This document shows positions 33,053 to 47,100 of a DNA stretch of 64,000 nucleotides, piece after piece. A program made the translations under genes and the position numbers. How positions within the stretch are numbered: the first letter of the stretch is position 1; each line of letters opens with the position of its first letter. This stretch comes from Blattamonas nauphoetae (lineage: Eukaryota > Preaxostyla > Oxymonadida): the NCBI GenBank assembly GCA_033064195.1, contig JARBJD010000013.1:1-64000 (forward strand). Reading direction: 5' to 3'. Below the pieces are notes generated by a model. That model saw only the letters and a list, made by a program, of their open reading frames with translations, was not told the origin of the DNA and ran no database searches.

Positions 33053-35790
33053 TCAGCTGAGCACTCGGTCACGCACATCCATCAGTCCAAGCAGCCTTTC
33101 CGCCAATCCCTTCCTCACTCTGCTTGTCCGAGCCACTTCCACCATCACTTCTTTCTCCTCTTCTTCCACTCCTCCCAACCCTTCTCCTCCTTCCATCACC
33201 ACTCCCCACCTCGGCCCTTCTCTCCGACTTTCCTCTTCTTCCCATCTCACTCCCATCTGTCTTAGGATCAGCCGAGTCACTTTCACAACTCGATCGTGTT
33301 GTTCTCGTTCCTCCTTCCTCTCCACTCTTTTCTCGTTCTCTTCGCGACCTTCTTCCATCTTCACCAATCCCGCAAGTTCAAATCGAAGAAGGGCTCGGAG
33401 AATCTGCAGCGTCCCACTTTCTTTCTTCCGCTCCTTCTCCTTCGCTTCTTCGCTCGATGTTTGGTTGTTTTCGCTGCTCTCCTCTTTCCCCTCCCTCTCC
33501 ATCGACAACAGCAGCGCCTCCAACACCCCACTCCCCATCACTCCCTCCCACTCTTCTTCCGCCTCTCGCAGCACGTGAAGTCCCCGCACGACCATCTCTA
33601 CTCTCAACTCTCTCCCTTCCCCTCCTTCTTCCAGCATCCGACCCACGAGACGCTCACACAAACACCCAACCATCCCCTCACACATCATCACCCTCTCCCC
33701 CCACTCCTCTCGCAGCCATCGGAACTCCCCACGACGCTCTTCTCTGTTCACAAACAGCCCAGCCTCGCCCTCCTCTTCCATCTCCACCGCCGACTCCAGC
33801 CACCCCATCCCACTCTCCTCCACTCCCATCTCCAGCACCCCCTCTCGCTTTCTCCCTTCCTCCTCTCCGCAAGTGTCCCCCAGACACCACAATCGGCTCT
33901 TCTCTTTCTCCATCTCCCCCTCCATCCACTCGTCCCGCTCTCTCTCATTCCTCTCTTCCCATTCGTTAGAGCATGCTCTCCATTTCAGTTGTTCCTTCCC
34001 TCTAACCTCCATCTCGTTCCATTCATCCTCGTCCCCATCCTCGTCTCTGTTCTCTTCCTCGCTCATCTCCCTCTCCATGTTCCCTCTCTCAGCCACCCAA
34101 ATCCCTCGTCGATCCCTCCCGGATCCCCCTCCCCCAATCCACCCGTCCCACTCTCCTCCTCCTCTCCTCCCCATCCGACTCACTCGCCGAAGCGTCGTCA
34201 ACGACGTCCGAAAAGCATCCCACCCCACTTCCCCCCACTCCTCCCACCCGCTCGACGCAACAAACAGCAGCTGATGCGACACTAGCGACAGAATCCCAAC
34301 CATCTCCACGACAGGCATCGGCAGTCTGAGATTGAAAAGAGAGAGAGGAAGAATGAGGGAAGAGGGAAGAAGATGAGGAAGAGAGGAACAACATGAAGGA
34401 GAGAAGAAAGAAGAACCAGAATCAACATGTCTCCACACCTCCATCCTTCCGCCCCAAACCCGACCGTCCTCTCTGCTCTCCGCAGCTCTTCCCAAACCGC
34501 CCTCCTTCCTTCCTCCGCCCCACATCCCTCAAACACAGCGTCGTCGAACCCACTCACAAACATCAGCAGCGCCCACAAGCCCCATCGGCACCATTCCAAC
34601 GCGTCTCTCGCCAGCTCCCAACTCGACCAGCGGGTCGGCCCTCTCCGCAGACACAGCAGACCTCTCACCGAAGACGACCACCCCGCGACCCTCCCTCTCC
34701 ACTCCTCTTCTTGCCCGCCCACCCTCCTTCCTTGCTGTCCTGCCAGCCGTTCCTGTGTGCACACGGTCAGCCATGTCGTTGTCTCCACGATCGAGACGAG
34801 CAGTTCTCCAACAATCTGAGCGAGCCACACAAAAAATGAAAAATCAGAGAAAACAGGAAGAACGACAAAGAAACAGAACGAACGACTTTAAACACAAAAT
34901 ACTCCTCCACCCAACACACCCCGCTTTGAGCCACCACTCTCCCCCACATCACGTTCCGATCTGCCGTCATCATCACCAGCGCGACTGTCTCTTCCAACGA
35001 CCCAGCCAGATGTGGCGACGCAACACCCGACGCTCCTCTCCCTCCGCCTTCCTCCATTTCGCCTGCACTCGTCCTCGTCCATTCTGGTTGTTGGACAAAG
35101 ACACGCGGCAGTTGTGTTCCAATTCTGACAAGATCAACAACAAAACAGCAAACAGAATTTGGGAAAGAGCCGCCTCTTCCCTTTCCGAGATCGGTCGAGT
35201 CGAGTCGAAAAGAAGACGCTGGACCTGAACACACACAAAACAAAAAACATCACAAAACACGTCAGAATCCAACAAATCCAACAAATTTGAAAATGTGCAC
35301 AGAAAACGAACAAATAAGAACAAAATCGTACAAAAAAGGAAGAATCAAGCAACTCCGAAGCAACAACACACGGTCAATTGTTGAAGTCCAAAAGCGAGGT
35401 CAGTCTTTGCCTGCTGCGACGTCATCCCGCGCTCCTCCTCACCCACCTCCACACTCCGCACAATCGCAATCGGGCTGAAGCAGACCACGCCGTGCACGAG
35501 CACTTCCAGCAGCGCCGTCCCAAACTCCCACTCGTCCTTCAGCGGAAGGCAACAAACTGGGAGCGGCTGAAAGCGTCAGAACAAACAACACACACCGCCG
35601 ATCTGTCTGTCTGCGTGCCAACCACGTTTGAGAGGCCTGGCACGAGGAACGGCATCGCCTCCAGGCCGAACACCATCCTGGCGAGCACTTTCTTCACGAT
35701 TCGTTGCACTTCCCGCCTTCCTCTGCTCTCTTCCGTTTCGTCGCCTTCTTCTGGCTGCTTTTGAAGTCGTGCTGGGGGTGTGTTGAACAT
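33053..35790 (-). CDS. Multi-exon helical protein, ~770 residues
   Basis: The start is ATG at 35790 (MFNTPPARLQKQPEEGDE). Exons are 35626-35790, 35372-35566, a region 34887-35224 that still contains one unresolved small intron, 34427-34815 and 33053-34325. The clear introns are 35567-35625 (59 bp), 35225-35371 (147 bp), 34816-34886 (71 bp) and 34326-34426 (101 bp). All are GT-AG with phases that join exactly. The unresolved intron must have length 2 modulo 3; candidates of 38 or 53 bp exist near 35060-35150. The protein is helix-rich (ISEREEAALSQILFAVLLL, SWELARDALEWCRWGLWALL, LVGRMLEEGGEGREL), probably an ARM/HEAT-like solenoid with an E/R-rich middle. No catalytic motif is recognised. Block B has only its last exon. 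Confidence 0.7.
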
Positions 35791-38119
35791 CTTTGAATCT
35801 CGCGTTATGGGCTGTCGAAATGGAATTGCGGAGAAAATTCTAATTTTGAAATTTTGGGTTGGTGAATGTGTATTGGATAAGGAAAGGTGGATTGCGAGAA
35901 AGTGAACCCTTACTTTGTGTTCGGAGAGATCGGAAGAAATGGGGAAATGATCACCAATCACAAAGCAAGAACTGGCTTGGAGTTGTCTGACGTCGTCCCG
36001 TAAATTCAATACTGCATCAAGACGGCATCGAGAGAAGAATCAGATCAGAAAGGATTATTTCAGGTGCCACACACATTTTGAACCAAATTTCAATGCGAGG
36101 AAGCGAAGAATCGAGAGCTGAAGAGAAGGTCAGATTTCAAGACAGATATCAATTTGATCAGGAATTTGTATGTGAGATTTTATCGTTGGTGCGCCTATGA
36201 GTCATGCCAGACCGTTCCGCGGAAACATCTGCATGAAGCTGTTCGGAGAGGAATTTTTGGAACTTGTCGCGATTTGGAGCAGATCAACAAAGAGTATATC
36301 CTTCCAAGTTCTTTCCACGATGTTTTAGAGCCTATAAATTCAGTTATCCTCGTTGGAAGCTTATCACTCATCACCATGGTCCCGAAGCGGAGAATGGTGG
36401 AAAAGATCCTTAGGAAGGAAATACGACCGATGAAAGCAACCCAATGTCTTGCAATTACATTCTAACATGCGTCCGAATGCACTGACATCATGACATGTAT
36501 CGACAGCCATGTCAATCAATCATGAAGAGGTTGAATCGCACTTCGCCCATAATTCCAAATAAGAGGATTGATCGCGCCTAGGATTGTTTTTTCATGTATC
36601 TTCACGTCTTTTCAGCTGGACTGGACTTGCTTACAAGATTGCTGACAGGAACAATGTACTGAAGCCGCCAAACTAAAAATTCGCGTCGTGTTAAGTTCTA
36701 CAGTCAGATTTTTTGCTGTTTTTAACGAATTTAGTCAATCAATGCTGTCTTCCGATTCAACTGGGCGACCAAAATTGACAATCCTCGCCAGACTGGCCAA
36801 CTCGCCTGAGGAATGATTTAATTGATTTGCTCATCTCCATGTCAGCACACTCCATCGATATAACTGGAACGCTACCTCTCTACCCCGGATATTCTGGATC
36901 ACCTGAGGACTGTGTTGCGTGAAGGAAAAGCTGGGCTTTTTCCCTTTTATTTCCTCAACATCAGAACCTGTCCATTTTTGGAAGCGTTTTTGACGCCTTT
37001 CTCAAGTTTATACGATTGACGAAGCTCCTTATCCGCTCATCGATTTAGTCACATTTCCTTCCACTCTTCTTGACATCCATCAGTCTGCCTCTATCTATTT
37101 TTCATCATCACACCAACTCAATTCGCAGTATGGACTCTTCTGATGTTATATCTGCTTCCAAATTCCCAGAAATATAAGAGCACCAAACGGTTTGTCCTCT
37201 TGAACCATTTTTCATCACTTTTTGTCCATAAGTCCCGGAACCACACTAATCGGTTTTAGGTTCGACCAATCGTCATCCTTTCGAATTTTCCGTTGCACAG
37301 AACTCGTTTTCAACTCAGATCAGTCTTCTTCTTTTTGATACAGTCTCTTTCCGAAACATTTATTGAGTATTAATCTCTCCACCATCTCAATAAAATGCGC
37401 CTTCAATTTCGACCCTATTTCCAAAAATATGGCAAAAAAAGAGGAAAATTCAGGACGGAAAACGAGTGAGAATCAATGGAGCGAGATGCACGCATTGAAG
37501 GGACAGTTACAACCAGCGACAAAGAAAAAGAAATCTGCAGTGAATCTGGAGTTTTGTCAAACCGATTTGAGGGAGGATGCAAGCACGTGAGCAAGGATCC
37601 TCCCAAAAGGGGAAACGAAAAGCGCCGACGAGCCAATTGTCGTCAAAAACGTGACGTGACACCAGAAATGACTTTCATACCAAAGAAACCAGAAATCCAA
37701 TCAAGATCAAAGAACCGAATGTTCAATCAAGATCAATGTGTGAGTATCTCGCGAGGAGAATCAAGACCACCGACACAGCACAGAAGCGAGACGTATCAGC
37801 TGTGTGTGTGTGTGGGTGTGATGGGTGTATCAGCCACAGACAAGCGAGTTGTGTGACATGCACTGTCAGAGTGGCTTGTGAGGCTCAGATTCAATTCCAG
37901 ATCGAACCCGAGCAGTGTGTGATGACTCGTCCCTCAAAGTGGGAGGAGAAGAGTCGTCGAGTGATAATTTGTGTTGGGGTGGTGTGAGGTGGTGTTGTGT
38001 GGTGACTGTGTTGTTGTGAATCACCACAGTAAATAGTGAGGTGAGTGAGCATGACGCGAATGAAGTGTCTGAATGAGCGAGTGACGTTGGCTGTGAAATG
38101 AATGCCTTTTCAAGCGTGT
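35791..38119. other. 2.3-kb intergenic stretch without a supported gene
   Basis: This lies between the start of the multi-exon gene and the 3' end of the giant receptor gene. Short open stretches occur (for example 36154-36465 and 37476-37856 on the plus strand), but none shows a recognisable motif, repeat family or splice pattern. A GT-rich simple stretch lies at ~37800-37830 and TGTGG-rich sequence at ~37970-38010. It probably holds the promoter of the minus-strand gene ending at 35790 and the terminator of the giant gene. Confidence 0.4.
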
Positions 38120-41100
38120 TTACACGTTGAGTGGAGTTGGTTCAATCAGACTCTCCTTTTTCTCTGCGAGAGAGACGTGAAGGCGACTCGCCAGCTCGCG
38201 AAGTGTTGGTCGTCCTCGAGGATCCAGGTCCAGACAGCTCTCGATGATCGACACGGTTTCTTCACTCAGTCCATCCATCGACATCCGAGATCCTGTTCCC
38301 AGCATCCTTTGCGCATTCAGGGCATCCACTTCTCTGAACGGAACATAGCCAGTCTCGATTTCCCACAAGATCAGGCCAAGACTAAAAACTGAGGCTTTGA
38401 TCATGTCAATGTTCGCTTTGTGGTCTGCAACTTCAGGGGCGATCCAACGTTCATCCTCTTTCGTGATTGCGTCATTCCTCTTCGTGTCCGTCGCCTGCGA
38501 ACGAAAAAACGACAGATTCTGCGATCCCTTTGCCACTCCCCCAAACAAATCTGTGTCGTCAGCTCGAAGGAGAGAGTCGTTGGGGATCATCGATGCTTGT
38601 GTGGGTTGTTTTAAACCTGATGGATACGTGGAGGGAATCCGAAGGAAGCAGGTTCCGCTCTCGTCAATCAGAATCGCATGCGGCGACAGCTGTGTCAGAA
38701 TCTTGTTTGTTGTGTTAGACTGGGCAGCCATGTTCAGCCCTGTCAGAATCTGTCCAATCATCCCTTCCTTGTCTAAATGCCTCTTCTCCGCTCTTCCGCC
38801 TTCGCCTCGATGCAACACATCGTAAAGCGTCTTCGTGACCGGTCGTGTCTGCACTTCGTATCCTCCTCGACACTCCATCATTGCAACCATCGCGACGGGA
38901 GGCTGAAGAGGAGGCTCGTTCTTACCGCGTTGAGGAAGAGCGGTGTGGTTTTGATGTTCTTCTGGTGTGATGGTCTCCTTCTCTTCTTCAGTTTCAACAG
39001 TGTTTCTGATCATGTTCAGTGAGGACGGATTGACCATGTCATCGAATTCGATTTTGTAATAATCCTCATCGTCTAGTTCTCGATTTTCTTGCGATGACAA
39101 CTTCTCTTTCGCTTCTTTCTTTCGACGACATAACAGGCACAATAGGACCAGAAGGAAGAGGAGAATGGTTGCAACCACAACAGGAATCAGCCAAGGCAGA
39201 GACTTCACCCAAGCTTGTGCTCGCTTCTCCGAAGCGCTCAGTTGGAACAGGAAGGATTTGGTGTGTTTCGCCGAAGACCCAAACACCAACCTTCCTCGCC
39301 ACTGTGACGAGTTCTGAAGAGAAATCGAGGCGAGTGCGAGAGACATGTCGATTGTTGTTTCGGAGAGTGTTTTCGTTGTGTCAGAGTTCAGAGGAAAGTG
39401 AATGAAGTTCCCTTCTGTTTCATCTTGTTTCCTTTCAAACACTTCCAAAATCAGGCCACATGGAATCATCTCTTTTCCAACAATCTGGATCTCAAATAAC
39501 GAAGTCTTCTTCTTCATCACAGCGGTGCTCTTCTCCGTGTCGAGTGTTGGGATGAAATATGCGTTTCCTTCTTCGAAAACCGTTGTTGTCAATCGGCATC
39601 CATCCGATACACTCATCCACGCTGATTTTGAGACTTCTGTCGTTCCATCTCCTCCATTCAGCGATCCCACATGGACAACTCCATCTCCAACACATTTCAC
39701 GTTTCGGCGAGCTGTTGGGAACGAATCTGATCCGACCCAGTTCTCATGGAATGCCGACATTTCAATTGACACTTCGCTCGACGTGATGTGCAGTGCTCCT
39801 TGGCTCAGGAGAGAGAAAGACGACGAATGAACTTTCACTGAGCTTGATGAGATCCCAACCAGACCACTCGTCCATTCACACACGTCCTCAGCATTCATCG
39901 ACGGGCTTGTTTCGGTTGGAGAGGATGAATTGAACACACAAGACTGCAGTTGCACATCCGACGAATTGGAGAATGAGAACAGCTGGTCGACGGTGCATCC
40001 ATCAACTGTCACGAGGTTCAGGAGGCCTTGCGTCAGAGACGAGAACGAGAAGGGGGTGTTGTGGGTGAACTCCAGGTTCAGGATCGAGAATTCTGAGATC
40101 TTCAGTGATCCTTTCTTTATTTCCACCAACATCACTGAAATGGGTTTCGTGCTCTCAATTTTGCTTTCAAGAAGCTCCAATCGTCCGTTCTCGATCAGAA
40201 TCACTCCGCTGTCCTTAAGTTCACTTCCGGACACATCCAGTGTCAGCGAATTCAATAACAGAGTGTCTGCCTCTTCATTCACATTGTCCACAATCTGTCC
40301 TCCTGACGTGATGACAAGTCTGTCCTGTGACTTCTTTCCAACCACTTCCAGTCTCTTCCCATCCATCAGAATCTTCCCAGATAGCTTTCCCCCGCTCTTC
40401 ACCACCACTTTTTCTTCTTTCGTCAAACTGTACCCTCCTTCCACTGTTTTGCACGCCATTCCTTCGCTTCCACACAGTGGATGGTCGACGCTTCGTGAAC
40501 TGTCGTCCACAATAATCGATCCACCTGCGCGAGGGAAGAAGAGGAAGAGGAGAGAGAAAGGATTGAAGCTGGCGTCGTGCTGCCATTTCTTTGGGTCCAT
40601 CTGGACAAGAACTCCATCCAAAACACTCGATTCATCAAAACTTCCAATCCAGTTGTCTTTCCTCATTGTCTTTGTGTCGGTATCTCCTTCCAGAAGAACC
40701 CAGTTCATCCGTCCAGAGGCTGTGCATGACGAGAATTCCGTGTTTATCAAACTCACTTCACTGTTGTCGTTCACAGTCGCGTGGAGGACACTTCCGAGTG
40801 TTCCGACAACTGAGATCGATGAAAAGTGACAATCGTCCACTTCCACATGGCTCGTGGTTGTGATCAGAGAAGAGGTCAATTCAGCATTTGTCACATTCAC
40901 AGAGGTGAGGTTCAGTGAGGAGCCAGATGCGACGATGAGAGGGAGTGTAAACGGTGTGGAGGTTGAGGGGGAGAACGAGCAGGATGTGACAGTCAGCGAT
41001 CCTTCTGAGACCTGCACCAGAACAGTTGCTGCGGCTGATGTGGAGATGGAAAACTTCAACTCTTGCAGAGTCACTGAGGGTGAACTCGGTCCTCCAATCT

Positions 41101-44100
41101 CAAACGATCCCAAACTCGAAATGATGATCGAAGACGATTGATCTTCTCCTTGAACAGTCATCGTGCTGGAGATGTCGATCAGAGTATCCAAAGTCACTGA
41201 TTCTTTCACAATCACAACTGATTCAGTCAGAGCAGTCATTCGTTCAATTCCTTTGTTCAGCGTCGGACACCAAACATTGAAGAATCCACACTGAACCACA
41301 TCAAATCCTTTTGTATCAACTCCAACTGGTCCTGATCCAACCACCAGATAGAACACAATCGACCCGATAAGCCCAGAGTCTGTGTCTTCGCTCCACAGCC
41401 ACTCTGGAGCCATTCCTTCATATTCATAGGATCCTGCAAAGCGAGCATCATTTGGGACAATCAGCTCGTCTAAGTCCTTTCCTTCCATCCACACGAAATG
41501 GACGTCTGAGTTTGATGATGAGGAGAGGGATGATTTGGGAGTGACTGAACAGGTGATTCTTTTGAGTGAGAAGGAAGGGTTGGTGGTTGGCGGAGAGAAA
41601 GCGGACACAGAAATGAAGAAGGCGTCTCCCTTCCCTTTGGATGTTGTGTTTTCAAGAGCAACGGTGTCCACCTCCAACGACATGCCTGGCGTCAGGATCG
41701 AGTTCAGAACCCCTCCATCCCCTTCCGATCGACTCACAGATGAGAATGACACAGTGGTCATCGACAGACTTCCAGAAGAATGTTGAATCAACGCAGAAGA
41801 CGACAGTTTGAACGACGAGAACGAGCAATCCTCGACTGTGGTCTTCCCACCCAAAACCGACACAATCGGATGAGAGAAAGTATTCGTCTTTCCTGTGACG
41901 TCAAGGTTGGAAAGAATGAGATGGCCTGAATTCACAACAAACTGGCCTTCGCTCTTCAGCGACAGTGTTGGGTTTGTTGTGAACGAACTGTTGAGGGTGA
42001 TAGTGACTGTTTGAGACGATGATAGCTCGGTTTTCGTGGCGACATCCAAATCTGACGATGAAACGATCAAAGAAATCGATGAGCTTCCAGCTTTCGCGTT
42101 TGTGATTGCCTGAGTGAACGATTCACATCCGATTCCGAAATATCCACATCTCTCAAAATCCTTCATGGTTGTCCCTCCAACCAACACTTCTGACGTCAAA
42201 GGAAGGAGGAACACAAGAAGACTTGACGACAATCCCAGCGACGAGTCTTCTCCCCACAATCTGGACCAGTCGGATTTGTCGGTATCTGACACGGTTGGAA
42301 AGAGAGAGGGAAGGATCGCTGTCACGAAGGATGATCCTGAGACAAACACATTACTTCCTGTGCTCGCTGTGTTCTTCTCTGCGCCAGATCCAAAGGTTGC
42401 AGTGGCGATGTTGAAGTTCCAGGTTGTTTGGGAGGTAGAGGTTTTCGAGAGAAGGAGCGAGAGCGCTCCACCGTTGCCAGCAGAGACACATGAGGAGTAG
42501 GATGTTGACGAGAGGAGTAACTTGCCGGCTTTAATTTCGACATGCAAAGCTCCTCCATTTCCAGCCGATGAGCAATTCGTGAATGTGCAACCAGTCAGTG
42601 TAAGTGTGTCTTGGGCTGAAGGAAGTGTGGATTCAATTCCAGCTCCAGATCCAGTTGTCTTCTCAATATTCGAAATCTCAACTGAAGTCAGTGTAACAAT
42701 TCCTCCTGTTTGGGATATCAAACTCGACGACGAAAGAATCAGAGGGTTCGAGGTGGCGAACTTCAGATCGGTCGATGTCATCGCCAGACTTCCAGACGAG
42801 ATTGAGAAGAGCGACGACAGATGTGACACGGCTCCACTTGGATTCACAATCGAGACACCTGCATTCAATGTGAGAGTTGATCCACAAATCGAAAAGAGAG
42901 ATTTCGACAGTTTCGTCGGCAATTCAATCGAGACATCCGAGATCGTCAGAGGACCATTCTTCACTTCCAATTCTCCAGAGGTCCCAAATCGAATCGTTTT
43001 CTTATCCGATGCAGACGACGAAAGACTCCATCCATCTGTTCGGGAGGTGATTTGACTGCTCAATGAAATGTCTGAGAGAATCGATACCAACTGATTCGTC
43101 GTGTTCAGTTTCGAGTGACTCCACGAAAGAGACTCACACGGAAGCGATGAAACTCCACATTTCGAATGATCCCAGAATCCAGAACTAACATGAACTGTGC
43201 CTCCAGTGTGGCCATACAAATGATACGACAGAGGGCCGGTCAGACCAGATCCACTCTCAATCCCCCAGAATTCATTCATCTTCGACGGTGTTTGACTCTC
43301 CGCTGTTCCAAGAGTCGATCCAAACGATTCAGCTGTCACAACTGATTCAATCGATGATCCACTCAGAACAATTTCATGAGATCCAGATGCGGTCGGAGAT
43401 CCAAGCGTTACTGCTTTGAAAATGACATCATTTGCTACAAAGGTTGGGCGAGACACGAACACACTTCGACCATTCTCAGATGACAAGCATGAACAAGACG
43501 AGAATGAAACTCTATCCAGCTCTAGCTGACCAGACGATGTGTCATGAATCACTGATCCACTTCCAGAATTCGAGATTTCAGAAAATCCGACATTTGTCAA
43601 CGTCAACTTGGCTGTGCCAGTCTTCGAGATCAGCGAGTGCGTCGACGAAAGCGAGATCGAAGGAATCACAATCGATGACATCACTGTTTCACCACCAGAC
43701 AGAGCGAAAAGAGCACTTGAGCGGTTCGAAGTTGGATGCGTCAGTGTTGTTGTCCCTTCAATCGACAACAATCCAGATGACACTGTGAACAACGATTTCG
43801 ATGCTGACACAAGTTTGATCGTGTTTGTTCCAGTCAATGTCAACGAACCACCACTCACTTTCCCAATCGAGATCGGAAGTTGCGTCAATCCATCTCCAAT
43901 CGTGCATCCAGAAATTTCAATCAAACCAACTGACATCGAAATCAATTCTGGTGAATTCATCGTTCCAAACGTCATCACCAAATTCTGAAGCGTCAATTGA
44001 GACGACGCAGACAATGTCGTGAACGATCCAGATCCCGAAAGTGACAGCGTGTTCGAAGAAATCGTCAGCGTGTATTCTCCACACGAAATCTTCTCTTTCA

Positions 44101-47100
44101 CTGAAACGGTCTCAACAATCGAAATCGAAAGAGGCAACAACATCGATTCCGTTCGACTCCCATTCGCAACAAGCATGTTCTGCGCATGACCAATCGAAGA
44201 GCACGGATACACCTGATGTCCACAGAGCGACACATCTGATCCCGAAGGCGACACATAGCCATTCGAGCCAATCGATACCAGATAGAGAATCAGAGGAATC
44301 ACATCTGTCGTGTTCCCACTGTTCACTCCACTATATAACTCCAGATCTTCCTCAGACGGCGACACAATCGGATATGTCAGGAATCCCATGCTCGTCGGTG
44401 TGATCACTGCTTCAAGATCTGGCGCGGTCACAAACATGGCATTGCCCTTCAGAGCTGAGCAAGTCGAGAAGGTTGTTCCTGATCCAATCACAAACGATCC
44501 AGCGGTCATCGAAATCGACAACGCTCCTCCATTTCCAGCCGATGAGCAATTCGTGAATGTGCAACCAGTCAGTGTAAGTGTGTCTTGGGCTGAAGGAAGT
44601 GTGGATTCAATTCCAGCTCCAGATCCAGTTGTCTTCTCAATATTCGAAATCTCAACTGAAGTCAGTGTAACAATTCCTCCTGTTTGGGATATCAAACTCG
44701 ACGACGAAAGAATCAGAGGGTTCGAGGTGGCGAACTTCAGATCGGTCGATGTCATCGCCAGACTTCCAGACGAGATTGAGAAGAGCGACGACAGATGTGA
44801 CACGGCTCCACTTGGATTCACAATCGAGACACCTGCATTCAATGTGAGAGTTGATCCACAAATCGAAAAGAGAGATTTCGACAGTTTCGTCGGCAATTCA
44901 ATCGAGACATCCGAGATCGTCAGAGGACCATTCTTCACTTCCAATTCTCCAGAGGTCCCAAATCGAATCGTTTTCTTATCCGATGCAGACGACGAAAGAC
45001 TCCATCCATCTGTTCGGGAGGTGATTTGACTGCTCAATGAAATGTCTGAGAGAATCGATACCAACTGATTCGTCGTGTTCAGTTTCGAGTGACTCCACGA
45101 AAGAGACTCACACGGAAGCGATGAAACTCCACATTTCGAATGATCCCAGAATCCAGAACTAACATGAACTGTGCCTCCAGTGTGGCCATACAAATGATAC
45201 GACAGAGGGCCGGTCAGACCAGATCCACTCTCAATCCCCCAGAATTCATTCATCTTCGACGGTGTTTGACTCTCCGCTGTTCCAAGAGTCGATCCAAACG
45301 ATTCAGCTGTCACAACTGATTCAATCGATGATCCACTCAGAACAATTTCATGAGATCCAGATGCGGTCGGAGATCCAAGCGTTACTGCTTTGAAAATGAC
45401 ATCATTTGCTACAAAGGTTGGGCGAGACACGAACACACTTCGACCATTCTCAGATGACAAGCATGAACAAGACGAGAATGAAACTCTATCCAGCTCTAGC
45501 TGACCAGACGATGTGTCATGAATCACTGATCCACTTCCAGAATTCGAGATTTCAGAAAATCCGACATTTGTCAACGTCAACTTGGCTGTGCCAGTCTTCG
45601 AGATCAGCGAGTGCGTCGACGAAAGCGAGATCGAAGGAATCACAATCGATGACATCACTGTTTCACCCACCAGACAGAGCGAAAAGAGCACTTGAGCGGT
45701 TCGAAGTTGGATGCGTCAGTGTTGTTGTCCCTTCAATCGACAACAATCCAGATGACACTGTGAACAACGATTTCGATGCTGACACAAGTTTGATCGTGTT
45801 TGTTCCAGTCAATGTCAACGAACCACCACTCACTTTCCCAATCGAGATCGGAAGTTGCGTCAATCCATCTCCAATCGTGCATCCAGAAATTTCAATCAAA
45901 CCAACTGACATCGAAATCAATTCTGGTGAATTCATCGTTCCAAACGTCATCACCAAATTCTGAAGCGTCAATTGAGACGACGCAGACAATGTCGTGAACG
46001 ATCCAGATCCCGAAAGTGACAGCGTGTTCGAAGAAATCGTCAGCGTGTATTCTCCACACGAAATCTTCTCTTTCACTGAAACGGTCTCAACAATCGAAAT
46101 CGAAAGAGGCAACAACATCGATTCCGTTCGACTCCCATTCGCAACAAGCATGTTCTGCGCATGACCAATCGAAGAGCACGGATACACCTGATGTCCACAG
46201 AGCGACACATCTGATCCCGAAGGCGACACATAGCCATTCGAGCCAATCGATACCAGATAGAGAATCAGAGGAATCACATCTGTCGTGTTCCCACTGTTCA
46301 CTCCACTATATAACTCCAGATCTTCCTCAGACGGCGACACAATCGGATATGTCAGGAATCCCATGCTCGTCGGTGTGATCACTGCTTCAAGATCTGGCGC
46401 GGTCACAAACATGGCATTGCCCTTCAGAGCTGAGCAAGTCGAGAAGGTTGTTCCTGATCCAATCACAAACGATCCAGCGGTCATCGAAATCGACAACGCT
46501 CCTCCATTTCCAGCCGATGAGCAATTCGTGAATGTGCAACCAGTCAGTGTAAGTGTGTCTTGGGCTGAAGGAAGTGTGGATTCAATTCCAGCTCCAGATC
46601 CAGTTGTCTTCTCAATATTCGAAATCTCAACTGAAGTCAGTGTAACAATTCCTCCTGTTTGGGATATCAAACTCGACGACGAAAGAATCAGAGGGTTCGA
46701 GGTGGCGAACTTCAGATCGGTCGATGTCATCGCCAGACTTCCAGACGAGATTGAGAAGAGCGACGACAGATGTGACACGGCTCCACTTGGATTCACAATC
46801 GAGACACCTGCATTCAATGTGAGAGTTGATCCACAAATCGAAAGAGAGATTTCGACAGTTTCGTCGGCAATTCAATCGAGACATCCGAGATCGTCAGAGG
46901 ACCATTCTTCACTTCCAATTCTCCAGAGGTCCCAAATCGAATCGTTTTCTTATCCGATGCAGACGACGAAAGACTCCATCCATCTGTTCGGGAGGTGATT
47001 TGACTGCTCAATGAAATGTCTGAGAGAATCGATACCAACTGATTCGTCGTGTTCAGTTTCGAGTGACTCCACGAAAGAGACTCACACGGAAGCGATGAAA

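Larger units (their letters stand above)
26851..34443. repeat. Segmental duplication block C (7.6 kb)
   Basis: This is the partner of block B (16708-24329), in direct orientation and 10.1 kb downstream. Block C is probably nearer the source, because its minus-strand multi-exon gene is complete and extends beyond the block edge to 35790. In block B that gene is cut at the edge. Copy A (497-6755) is an older, shorter third copy of the central two genes. Confidence 0.9.

Noticed and set aside
36154-36465. Possible 103-codon gene on the plus strand
   Set aside because: There is no motif, paralogue or splice support. The length is within chance expectation for this base composition.
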